A DNA stretch of 64,000 nucleotides from the NCBI GenBank assembly GCA_949001935.1, contig CARJLX010000001.1, forward strand, positions 186,001 through 250,000, in the 5' to 3' direction. The notes under the pieces were generated by a model that ran no database searches, was not told the DNA's origin, and saw only the letters and a program-made list of their open reading frames with translations. Shown here piece by piece: positions 7,870 to 14,589 of this stretch. Source of the DNA: an uncultured Eubacteriales bacterium (GTDB lineage Bacteria > Bacillota > Clostridia > Christensenellales > UBA1242). Each line of letters begins with the position of its first letter. Positions within the stretch are counted from its first letter, which is position 1. The translations under genes and the position numbers were made by a program.

Positions 7870-7891
7870 TAGTCGTGGAACATCTGGTTCC
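7870..7891 (-). repeat. Conserved hairpin element, copy 2 (inverted)
   Basis: Read on the reverse strand this is GGAAC-CAGAT-GTTCC followed by ACGACTA. It matches copy 1 in the ylxM leader except for a swapped stem pair. It lies about 50 bases before rbgA, in the opposite orientation to that gene. Confidence 0.55.
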
Positions 7892-7938
7892 CTTTTCTAT
7901 CAAGAAAAGAAGAGAGAAAAGATTAAAAGGAGGTAGGC

Positions 7939-8751
7939 ATGAAGATAAATTGGTTCCCTGGGCATATGACAAAAGCCTTAGGCGAAATTAAAAAACTTTT
8001 AGTCAATGTTGATGTTGTTGTCTATGTGCTTGATGGACGCGCTCCTTTGTCATGCCTTAATCCAAGCCTATCTACATTAGCACAAAACAAACCTATTTTG
8101 TATGTTGTAAATAAAATTGATTTGGCCGACGAAGAAAAAGTTGATAAAATCTTGCCTAAACTTAGAGGCGAAGGCAGGGACGCAATTAAACTTAATAGCA
8201 CAATGTCTGGTGCTGGGAAAGTTATTAGACAAAAATTGAATACTTTGGCAAAAGCAAAGATAGAAAAATATAAAGCAAAAGGTGTTAAAACAACAATTCG
8301 TGCCGTTGTTGTTGGCGTCCCAAACTGTGGCAAAAGTACACTTGTAAACAATCTTTGCGGAAAAGCTAAGGCTGTGACAGGCGATAGACCTGGCGTTACT
8401 AAAGGGTTGCAATGGCTTAATATTGGCGACAATGTTGAATTATGCGATACACCAGGAACGCTTTATCCAAACCTTACCGACCAAGAGATTGCAAAGAAAC
8501 TTGCATATTTAGGAAGTATTAAAGACGAGATTTTGGAAGAAACTGAACTTGCAACAAATCTTATTCAAACTTTGATAAAATTATATCCAGATGAGTTTGC
8601 AACTAGATATAAAAACTCTACAACTTTAGAAGAAATTGCACAAGTTCGAGGATTTATTATAATTGGTGGTGAGGTTGATATTGACCGAACTGCTTCTGCT
8701 GTTATAGACGATTTTCGCAAAGGTCGCATCGGCAAAATAACTTTAGATTGA
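7939..8751 (+). CDS. rbgA: Ribosome biogenesis GTPase RbgA (YlqF)
   Basis: RbgA is a circularly permuted GTPase needed for late 50S assembly around uL6/bL27. The permuted motif order is visible: G4 (NKIDLAD) comes first, then G1 (GVPNCGKST), then G3 (DTPG). The opening INWFPGHMTKALGEIKK is diagnostic. At 270 residues it is full length apart from a slightly short C-terminal RNA-binding part. The ribosome site AAAAGGAGG is strong. It is separated from trmD by a repeat-rich gap, so it probably has its own promoter. Confidence 0.95.
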   Translation: MKINWFPGHMTKALGEIKKLLVNVDVVVYVLDGRAPLSCLNPSLSTLAQNKPILYVVNKIDLADEEKVDKILPKLRGEGRDAIKLNSTMSGAGKVIRQKLNTLAKAKIEKYKAKGVKTTIRAVVVGVPNCGKSTLVNNLCGKAKAVTGDRPGVTKGLQWLNIGDNVELCDTPGTLYPNLTDQEIAKKLAYLGSIKDEILEETELATNLIQTLIKLYPDEFATRYKNSTTLEEIAQVRGFIIIGGEVDIDRTASAVIDDFRKGRIGKITLD

Positions 8752-8756
8752 TCTTT

Positions 8757-8828
8757 TATATTCTTCTTTTCTTGTAAGAAAAGAAGAAAAAGAAGAAAAA
8801 GAAGAATAAACGATTTTCATTTTTCTAT
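8757..8828 (+). terminator. Hairpins downstream of rbgA
   Basis: A TTCTTCTTTTCTT/AAGAAAAGAAGAA palindrome (a diverged relative of the repeat family) is followed by arms AACGATTTT and AAAAATCGTT around an AT-rich loop. Together they plausibly end rbgA transcription, although no classical T-run follows. Confidence 0.45.
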
Positions 8829-8882
8829 TGAAAAACAAAAATCGTTGACTTTTGCTATTTTGAAAGAATAAAAATAAATATT

Positions 8883-8927
8883 TTTTATCAACCGCAGACA
8901 ACACAAAGTGGGGCAAGGTTGATAAAA
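8883..8927. repeat. Hairpin with 11-base stem before yraN
   Basis: Perfect arms TTTTATCAACC (8883-8893) and GGTTGATAAAA (8917-8927) enclose a purine-rich 23-base loop containing AAAGTGGGG. No T-run follows, so it is not a standard terminator. It lies about 60 bases upstream of yraN and could be a leader structure; function unknown. Confidence 0.55.
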
Positions 8928-8943
8928 TTAGTTTTCTTTTGTT

Positions 8944-8967
8944 TCCTTTTCTTTAAAAGAAAAGGAT
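8944..8967. repeat. Palindromic repeat copy D (diverged)
   Basis: Arms CCTTTTCTTT and AAAGAAAAGG with the family tail AACAAAAGAAA on the left, so it is oriented like copy B. It differs from A-C where TTACTTTT is replaced by TTCCTTTT. It lies 20 bases before yraN. Confidence 0.6.
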
Positions 8968-8985
8968 TAATAAAGAGAGGTTATT

Positions 8986-9330
8986 ATGGGATTAAAAAGT
9001 TATATTGAAGGATTTGTAGGCGAAAGATTGGCAAGAGAATATCTAGAAGATAATGGTTATACAATTATAACTACAAACTTTAAAAATAAACTTGGCGAAA
9101 TAGATATAATTGCTAAAAAGAAAAGTTATCTCGTGTTTGTTGAAGTAAAGGCAAGAGAAAATGCTTTGTATGGCAGACCAAGTGAATATGTATCACGTGA
9201 TAAGCAACGTAAAGTTAAAAACACGGCAATTTCATATCTTAAAATGAATAACCTTATGGATTGTGATGTACGTTTTGATGTTATTGAAGTGATTGGAGAT
9301 AATGTCAATTTAATTGAAAATGCCTTTTAG
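8986..9330 (+). CDS. yraN: YraN/UPF0102 nuclease-fold protein
   Basis: YraN proteins have an endonuclease-like fold of the Holliday-junction-resolvase type; the biological substrate is not established. The 114-residue product shows VGERLAREYLEDNGYTII, the active-site-like GEIDIIAKKKSYLVFVEVKA (D-x(n)-E-V-K) and the basic RDKQRKVKNTAISYL helix. Length is normal. In many Bacillota yraN follows rbgA and rnhB; rnhB is missing here. The ribosome site is AGAGAGG. A bidirectional terminator follows. Confidence 0.93.
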   Translation: MGLKSYIEGFVGERLAREYLEDNGYTIITTNFKNKLGEIDIIAKKKSYLVFVEVKARENALYGRPSEYVSRDKQRKVKNTAISYLKMNNLMDCDVRFDVIEVIGDNVNLIENAF

Positions 9331-9352
9331 ACAACTAAAATTTGTATTTATC

Positions 9353-9383
9353 AAAAAAAGATTGCTTTTCGGCAATCTTTTTT
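9353..9383. terminator. Bidirectional terminator, yraN / NUDIX
   Basis: Arms AAAAAGATTGC and GCAATCTTTTT around a six-base loop, with A- and T-runs on both sides, placed between the converging yraN and NUDIX genes. Confidence 0.9.
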
Positions 9384-9954
9384 ATATATTGATTTCTTTT
9401 AATATGTATTTCGACCAGTCTTCCAAATTTGGATTTTGTTTTACTTTAGCTATATCTACAAATTCGGCTTTGCCATCAGTAAATTTAGGCTCAAATTCTT
9501 CTTCAAGTAGAATTGTATGCATTGCACCAAAATGTTGTGAAGTTTTAAGTTCTGTTTGCTGATATATTATGTAAGATTTTAAATAAGCTTCACAGTTCAT
9601 ATAAATATCAATCCCTAATTCTTCCTTAATTTCTCTTCTTGTTCCATTTAAAAGGGCAGTGGTATTTGAAAAATCCTTATCTACTTTATCAAGATGTCCA
9701 CCTACATATAGCAAAGTTTTTCTTTTTTCTGGAGAGTTTTCTTTCCCAACATTCTTGTCGCTTTTGCGAAGTGTTAAAATTTTGCCAGACTTGGTGAGTA
9801 AGATTCCTGCACAAACAGGCTGAACTGCATTGTTCATTTCTTCTACTTTGCTTCTTTCGTCAAAGTGTAAAATATGTTTGTCGCAAATATTAATGTCATT
9901 TATTCCAGTTTGTAATTTTATTGCTGTTTTATAATAAAATCCAATCTTTTCCAT
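9382..9954 (-). CDS. NUDIX hydrolase
   Basis: NUDIX enzymes hydrolyse nucleoside diphosphates linked to another moiety. The box is seen as a GGHLD start, an insertion, then RREIKEELGI, which supplies the REUxEExGU core with its metal-binding glutamates. The preceding PVCAGILLTKSGKILTLRKS strands are usual. The 190-residue protein has an N-terminal extension of about 45 residues and a longer loop inside the box than most. The substrate cannot be predicted. It has its own TTGACA/TATAAT promoter and an AGGAG ribosome site, and is monocistronic. Confidence 0.88.
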   Translation of the reverse strand: MEKIGFYYKTAIKLQTGINDINICDKHILHFDERSKVEEMNNAVQPVCAGILLTKSGKILTLRKSDKNVGKENSPEKRKTLLYVGGHLDKVDKDFSNTTALLNGTRREIKEELGIDIYMNCEAYLKSYIIYQQTELKTSQHFGAMHTILLEEEFEPKFTDGKAEFVDIAKVKQNPNLEDWSKYILKEINI

Positions 9955-9970
9955 AACAACTCCTAAAAAT

Positions 9971-9998
9971 ATTATAACATAGATTTTTCTGTTGTCAA
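9971..9998 (-). promoter_or_regulatory. Promoter of the NUDIX gene
   Basis: Reverse-strand TTGACA (9993-9998), 16-base spacer and TATAAT (9971-9976) with an extended TGT. Confidence 0.85.
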
Positions 9999-10060
9999 TA
10001 GCGGATTTTAAAGTTATAAAAAATAAATTTTAGGCAAAAATCAAACAAAAGGGAGGAATT

Positions 10061-10579
10061 ATGAAAAAAGTTTTGATTTGTTTTATATTGGGGCTTATGA
10101 TTTTTGCCAGCGGAGCAACCTTTTTTGGTTGCGAAAATGCAACTGAGATAAAAGCAGTTTCTATAACAGAAATAACTTCTGCTGGAAGCGATAATTATGG
10201 AATAAGAATTTCTTATCAGGATGACAAGCGAATTGAAAAGAAGGGTACAGATATTCAAGTGAAATGCGATAGAAAGATAGACAATGTAGTGATTTGGCAT
10301 GAAGGACAGGAGAAAAAGAGTATAGCATTTGGCGAAAAAGATAAATGGTATAGCTTAACAACATTACTTGCTTTTGCTGATAATAAACCTAATACGGAGA
10401 AATTTGAAGAGTTTGGACAGGCTTTAACAAAAACTTTGCTTTTCAATAGTCAAGAAAAGATAAAATTAACATTTAGGGTAGTTGTAGGGGATGTTGAACC
10501 TAATATACAAGGCTCAGGTGAGGTTTTAACAGGTTCAACGGATGTTTCAAATGAATTTGTTTTAAAATTTAATCAATAA
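10061..10579 (+). CDS. Putative lipoprotein
   Basis: A 172-residue protein with a lipoprotein-type signal: MKK, a hydrophobic stretch LICFILGLMIFASGATFFG, then Cys24. The -1 glycine is standard, but Phe at -2 and -3 is unusual for a lipobox. The rest is predicted extracellular with beta-type alternation (TEIKAVSITEI, IDNVVIWHEG, IKLTFRVVVGD) and no family I recognise. GGGAGGAATT gives a strong ribosome site. It stands alone between the NUDIX gene and the ABC ATPase, with a possible functional tie to the latter that the sequence does not prove. Confidence 0.75.
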   Translation: MKKVLICFILGLMIFASGATFFGCENATEIKAVSITEITSAGSDNYGIRISYQDDKRIEKKGTDIQVKCDRKIDNVVIWHEGQEKKSIAFGEKDKWYSLTTLLAFADNKPNTEKFEEFGQALTKTLLFNSQEKIKLTFRVVVGDVEPNIQGSGEVLTGSTDVSNEFVLKFNQ

Positions 10580-10678
10580 TCATTATATTTTGAAAGAAAA
10601 GTTTGTAAAAGTAAATTAATTTTTAAATTTGCTTTTATTTTTTTGTAAATTATAGTAGAATACATAAAGGAGAACTTT

Positions 10679-11323
10679 ATGCTACAGGTAAAAAATTTAT
10701 ATTTGAAGTATACAAGAGAGTACTTTGCTCTTTATGATATCAATATGGATATTGAACAAGGCGAAAGTGTTGCTCTTGTTGGTGAGGATGAAAGTGGGAA
10801 GACTTCTCTTTTAAGAGTGCTTGCTAAGCTTGAAAAGCCAAGTAAGGGGAATGTTTATATCAAAGATATCCCTCTCAAAAAACTTAATTATAAAACAGAC
10901 ATCTCTGCTGGTTATGTACCTGCAACACCTGTTTTCTTAGAGAGAAAAACTGTGTATGAAAATTTTAAGTATATTTTGAAAGAACGAGGTTTCAGTGAAA
11001 GTGAAATTGAAAATAAGATTAACAATGTTTTAATTGAGTTTTCTATTGAAAAGCTTAAAGACCAAAAGGTGAGTGAACTCACATTAGAAGAAAAATATGT
11101 TTTATCTTTTATTAGATTATCTTTCCGCGAACTTGAACTTATAATGGTTGATAATATTTTTGATAACATCAGTGAAGGCACGCAAGAGGCTATATTTAAC
11201 TTGATAAAACAATTAAAAACAAAAAATACTACACTTTTACTTGCTACAACTAAACCAGAAATTGCAAGTAAAATTTGTAAACGTAAAATTTTCTTTAAAA
11301 ATGGTTCAATTGTTAATGAATAA
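10679..11323 (+). CDS. Orphan ABC-type ATPase with degenerate catalytic motifs
   Basis: A 214-residue ABC nucleotide-binding domain. Walker A is intact (GEDESGKTS). The signature loop is eroded (SELTLEEKYVLS instead of LSGGQ), Walker B ends in MVDN so the catalytic glutamate is asparagine, and the H-loop position reads ATTK with no histidine. By family knowledge such changes remove or strongly reduce ATP hydrolysis while ATP binding may remain. No permease gene is adjacent. AAGGAG precedes the start and a terminator follows, so it is monocistronic. It could be a regulatory ABC domain or partner of a distant permease. Confidence 0.85.
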   Translation: MLQVKNLYLKYTREYFALYDINMDIEQGESVALVGEDESGKTSLLRVLAKLEKPSKGNVYIKDIPLKKLNYKTDISAGYVPATPVFLERKTVYENFKYILKERGFSESEIENKINNVLIEFSIEKLKDQKVSELTLEEKYVLSFIRLSFRELELIMVDNIFDNISEGTQEAIFNLIKQLKTKNTTLLLATTKPEIASKICKRKIFFKNGSIVNE

Positions 11324-11354
11324 AAAAGATGAATGTTTTAGTTCATCCTTTTTA
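11322..11354. terminator. Bidirectional terminator, ABC ATPase / Asn-rich protein
   Basis: Arms AAAAAAGATGAA and TTCATCCTTTTT with one mismatch around an eight-base loop, between converging genes and flanked by A- and T-runs. Confidence 0.85.
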
Positions 11355-11774
11355 TAATATTTCATTTTTAGGTATTTCGCCTTCGGTGACGACAATCTCT
11401 TGTTGAGGTGTGTCTTTTTTTTCATCCTCTTTTTTCTTTTTATTTAGCGAGGAAAAAAGGTCTAGAAGATTGTTTGCATCTCCGCTTGAATTATTTTGAG
11501 TTGAAAGGAGGGAAGATAACATATCTAGATTATTACTTTCGCCTTTATTCCCCATCATAGAAAGAAGAAGGGGAAGTAGATTGTTCCCGCCTAGACTTTT
11601 ATTTAGATTAGAGGATTGAGGTGTTTGATTATCAAAATTATTTGATTGATTGTTTGTTGAATATGCCTCAACTGGATATAGTGGTGGTGTGTTTTGAGGT
11701 TTTGTATTTGCTTGAGGCTGATTGTTATTTCCACCTAACATTGAGGTGAGTGTTTGTAAAATATTGTTTTCCAT
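11352..11774 (-). CDS. Asn/Gln-rich low-complexity protein
   Basis: A 140-residue protein of unknown family. It opens MENNILQTLTSMLGG, runs through Asn/Gln/Pro-rich sequence, then has two short leucine-rich hydrophobic segments (NNLLPLLLSMMG, LDMLSSLLS, LLDLFSSLN), a lysine cluster and an acidic end. The repeated LLxLLSSL pattern in a polar background looks like short amphipathic helices on a flexible chain. No signal peptide is seen. It is divergent from the small-protein/subtilase pair, sharing a short upstream region. Codon use is like its neighbours, so it is probably real. Confidence 0.65.
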   Translation of the reverse strand: MENNILQTLTSMLGGNNNQPQANTKPQNTPPLYPVEAYSTNNQSNNFDNQTPQSSNLNKSLGGNNLLPLLLSMMGNKGESNNLDMLSSLLSTQNNSSGDANNLLDLFSSLNKKKKEDEKKDTPQQEIVVTEGEIPKNEIL

Positions 11775-11853
11775 ATTGATATATATTCCAATTTATTAAA
11801 TTTTAGTGCAACAATTTTTGATAGTGGCAACATATAATGCCATAGGAGGTTTT

Positions 11854-12162
11854 ATGAAAGGGAATTTGTCTGGATTTGGAGATAAAGAAATAAAAGGAAA
11901 AAATATAAATTCTAGAGTTGATAATAATATTAATTCTAAATTAAATTCAAATATTCAAGATGATGTTTTAAAGCAATATGAAAATATAAAAAACATGTCG
12001 CAAAGTGAGGCTCAAAATCAATTGTTTAATGAAGTGTTAAAACAAAAACAAAATGGCACTTTTAATTTTGAGGGACTTTCAAAACAAGTTGAAAGTTTGA
12101 AGGGGTATTTGCCAGAAAAAGATTATAACAACTTAAAAAAATTGTTAGAGAGTTTACGATGA
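11854..12162 (+). CDS. Small polar helical protein translationally coupled to a subtilase
   Basis: A 102-residue polar protein with no recognised family. It opens MKGNLSGFGDKEIKGK, has Asn/Ser/Lys-rich segments (SRVDNNINSKLNSN) and a predicted helical C-terminal half (LSKQVESLKGYLPEKDYNNL). The start at 11854 follows a perfect TAGGAGGT; an in-frame ATG 16 codons upstream lies before that site. Its stop overlaps the protease start as ATGA. Coupling in roughly equal amounts with an intracellular-type subtilase suggests an inhibitor, chaperone or substrate, but this is inference. Confidence 0.75.
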   Translation: MKGNLSGFGDKEIKGKNINSRVDNNINSKLNSNIQDDVLKQYENIKNMSQSEAQNQLFNEVLKQKQNGTFNFEGLSKQVESLKGYLPEKDYNNLKKLLESLR

Positions 12163-13298
12163 ATTTAGACAAAATTGATAAAAGTTTGCTCAGCAAAGTG
12201 ACAACATTTTCTTCAAACAATAACATTGAATGTATAGTCAAAGTCAACAATATTGATAGAACTAGAAAATATTTTTTACATAGAAAAATAAAAATTCTAC
12301 ATGAATATTTATTCATAAATTCCTTTAAAATACTTGTTAATAAAAAGCAACTTTTTCAAATTTCCTCTCTTACAAGCGTGAGTAAAATTTATTCTATCAC
12401 TAGTGCTTGTGCAATGATTGATGTATCAAAAGAAATTTTAGGTGTTGACAAAACAGATTTAACTGGTCATGGTGTGACAGTTGCTTTTATTGACACAGGT
12501 ATTTTTTCGCATGCGGATTTTCTTATCGGGCGTAATAGAATTAAGTTTTTTAAAGATTTTGTTTTAAATAAAAAACACAACTATGATGACAACGGACATG
12601 GCACTTTTGTAGCAGGTGTTTGTAGTGGGAGTGGAATTTTATCTGGAGGAGTTTATAGTGGGGTTGCTCCTCAAGTTGATATAATTTCCCTTAAAGCCCT
12701 GAATGGCTTAGGTGAGGCTTCTGCAGATAAAATTTTGGATGCTATGGAATGGGTTTTTGATAATCATAAAAAGTTTAATATCAAAGTTGTTTGTATGAGT
12801 TTCGGTAGTGAACCTTTAGGCTATAATGATCCTATCATGAGTGGGGCTGAAGCTCTATGGAGAGAAGGTGTGACTGTTGTTGCAGCGGCTGGTAATAGTG
12901 GGCCAGAATATCAAACAATCAAAAGTCCTGGAGTAAGCAGTCAAATTATTACTGTTGGTGGTTTCGATGATAACCGAATTGATGGAAAATTTCAAGAGAG
13001 TTTTTTTGAAATTGCTGATTTTTCTTCACGAGGTCCTGCATTTAAAAGGTATAAGCCAGATCTTGTTGCTCCATCTGTTGATATTGTATCCTGTGGAATT
13101 TCAAAGTTTTATACAACTCTTAGCGGAACAAGTGTTGCTACACCAATGATTGCAGGAATTGCATGTTTACTTTTGGAAGCAAAGCCAAATTTAACACCTA
13201 TGCAGATAAAACAAACTTTAATTTCGGCCTGTCGTCCTATAACTTTAAATCATAATTTTGAAGGATATGGCTATCCTAACTTTAAAAATTTGATATAA
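12159..13298 (+). CDS. S8 family serine peptidase (subtilisin-like)
   Basis: A complete subtilase. The catalytic triad is visible: Asp112 in AFIDTGIFSHADF, His147 in DDNGHGTFVAGV and Ser325 in LSGTSVATPMIAG. The oxyanion-hole Asn is in VAAAGNSGP. Residues 1-85 look like an I9-type propeptide (KILVNKKQLFQISSLTSVSK). No signal peptide is visible, so it is either cytoplasmic or exported by another route. The start overlaps the upstream small gene by four bases. A bidirectional terminator follows. Its substrate is unknown. Confidence 0.93.
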   Translation: MNLDKIDKSLLSKVTTFSSNNNIECIVKVNNIDRTRKYFLHRKIKILHEYLFINSFKILVNKKQLFQISSLTSVSKIYSITSACAMIDVSKEILGVDKTDLTGHGVTVAFIDTGIFSHADFLIGRNRIKFFKDFVLNKKHNYDDNGHGTFVAGVCSGSGILSGGVYSGVAPQVDIISLKALNGLGEASADKILDAMEWVFDNHKKFNIKVVCMSFGSEPLGYNDPIMSGAEALWREGVTVVAAAGNSGPEYQTIKSPGVSSQIITVGGFDDNRIDGKFQESFFEIADFSSRGPAFKRYKPDLVAPSVDIVSCGISKFYTTLSGTSVATPMIAGIACLLLEAKPNLTPMQIKQTLISACRPITLNHNFEGYGYPNFKNLI

Positions 13299-13327
13299 AA
13301 ATACCATGCTAATTACATGGTATTTTT
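13297..13327. terminator. Bidirectional terminator, subtilase / murG
   Basis: Arms AAAAATACCATG and CATGGTATTTTT around a seven-base loop, between the converging subtilase and murG genes. Confidence 0.92.
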
Positions 13328-13329
13328 AA

Positions 13330-14388
13330 TTAACCTAAAGGATTCTTCTTTTCAACTGTTTTAATAATTTCGACTATTTTTTCACAAGAATTAAAATTTT
13401 GAGTTAAATTCATATTTTTTTTGATTTTTTCATTGTTTTTAATCAAATTATCTAGTTTCATTAAAAACTTTTCTATATTATATTCCTCTTCTTGTAAAAT
13501 ATCTGCATTGCCCATATTTGCAAATAGTTTTGCATTTTCTATTTGATCACCGCGAGAACAAGATTTTGAAAGGGGAATTAAAAGTGCGGGAATTCTAAGA
13601 GCAAGAAGTTCATTGATTACTCCTGATCCTGCACGAGAAATTGCGTAGTCTGCAAAAGCATAATAATCGCCAATATTTTCAGCATACCTCACCTGAAGAT
13701 AATTTTTATTTGTATGAGTTTCTTTTGCTTGTTTTCCTGCGATATGAACAACATTAAATTTTTTAGTTAACTCTTCTAAATTCTCCCATACTTTTTCGTT
13801 TATAAACTTTGCTCCCAAAGACCCACCTATAACAAGTAGGTTTGGCAGTCGTCTATCAAAATCGCCTTGCTCTAAAATTTTGCTTCTATTTCCTTTAAAT
13901 ACCTTAGCTCGAATAGGTTGCCCTGTGAAAACACATTTTTTTCTTTTTGCAGTTTGTTTAAAACTTGTGCACATAACATCGCATCTTTTTAAAATTATTT
14001 TGTTTGCAAGCCCAAAGGAAAGATCGCTTTCATGACTTACTATAGGAATGCCAAGTTTTCTTCCTGCTATAACAGTTGGAACAGAAACAAAACCACCTTT
14101 AGAAAAAATTACATTAGGTTTGATTTCTTTTAAAACTTTTTTTGCATCATGAATAGCTTTGACGAGTTTGAATGGGATAAGCAAATTTTTAGGTGTTAAC
14201 TTTCTCTCTAGTTTTACTGCGGAAATTTCATGAAAAGTTATTGTTTTTTCATTGGCTAATATTTCTTTTTCCATTCCGCTTCCGCCAATAAAATGAACTT
14301 GATAATCTTTATCTAAATTTTCGCTTACTGCTAGTGCAGGGTAGATATGCCCAGCGGTACCTCCGCCAGTTAAAACAATCTTCTTCAT
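13330..14388 (-). CDS. murG: Lipid II synthase MurG
   Basis: MurG is the membrane-associated GT28 glycosyltransferase that adds GlcNAc to lipid I, giving lipid II. The N-terminal GGGTAGHIYPALAVSE loop, the GQPIR linker, the second glycine loop VIGGSLGAKFIN and the UDP-sugar site YAISRAGSGVINELLALRIP are all present. At 352 residues it is full length. The ribosome site is AAAGGAG. murG normally sits within the division and cell-wall cluster; here it is alone between a protease and topoisomerase genes. Confidence 0.95.
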   Translation of the reverse strand: MKKIVLTGGGTAGHIYPALAVSENLDKDYQVHFIGGSGMEKEILANEKTITFHEISAVKLERKLTPKNLLIPFKLVKAIHDAKKVLKEIKPNVIFSKGGFVSVPTVIAGRKLGIPIVSHESDLSFGLANKIILKRCDVMCTSFKQTAKRKKCVFTGQPIRAKVFKGNRSKILEQGDFDRRLPNLLVIGGSLGAKFINEKVWENLEELTKKFNVVHIAGKQAKETHTNKNYLQVRYAENIGDYYAFADYAISRAGSGVINELLALRIPALLIPLSKSCSRGDQIENAKLFANMGNADILQEEEYNIEKFLMKLDNLIKNNEKIKKNMNLTQNFNSCEKIVEIIKTVEKKNPLG

Positions 14389-14589
14389 CTCTATTTCTCC
14401 TTTATATATTTTACGCTAAAACTTTCAAAATTATTTTAAATGAATAAATATACAAATAAATAGATAAATATGCAATTATTTAAATTTTAGTTTAATTAAA
14501 AATAAATCGCAATTTTTGCACATTTTGTTTTTAATTTTTTTAAATTTTTGCTATACTTAATATATAAAATTAATTTTATAGGAGTTTTC
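14389..14589. other. Divergent murG / parE intergenic region
   Basis: A 201-base AT-rich region with no gene. It holds the murG ribosome site at the left and, at 14552-14557, a TATACT that can serve as a parE -10 box, though no convincing -35 box is spaced from it. No hairpin is obvious. Confidence 0.5.

Larger units (their letters stand above)
7663..7938. other. 276-base mosaic of repeats between trmD and rbgA
   Basis: There is no gene here, and the stretch is too short for rplS (about 345 bases). In order it holds palindromic repeat copy C, an imperfect hairpin around TTTGCGAC and GCGTCACAAA, an AT-rich stretch, GCATTATGC, the second copy of the hairpin element (7870-7891), a CTTTTCTATCAAGAAAAG palindrome, and the rbgA ribosome site AAAAGGAGG. 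Confidence 0.65.

Noticed and set aside
7663..7938. A small or fragmentary rplS between trmD and rbgA
   Set aside because: The gap is shorter than the gene and none of its frames shows bL19 motifs; it is made of repeats.
8022..8432. A 136-codon reverse-strand frame opposite rbgA
   Set aside because: It overlaps conserved GTPase motifs of rbgA, and nothing in its translation resembles a protein family.
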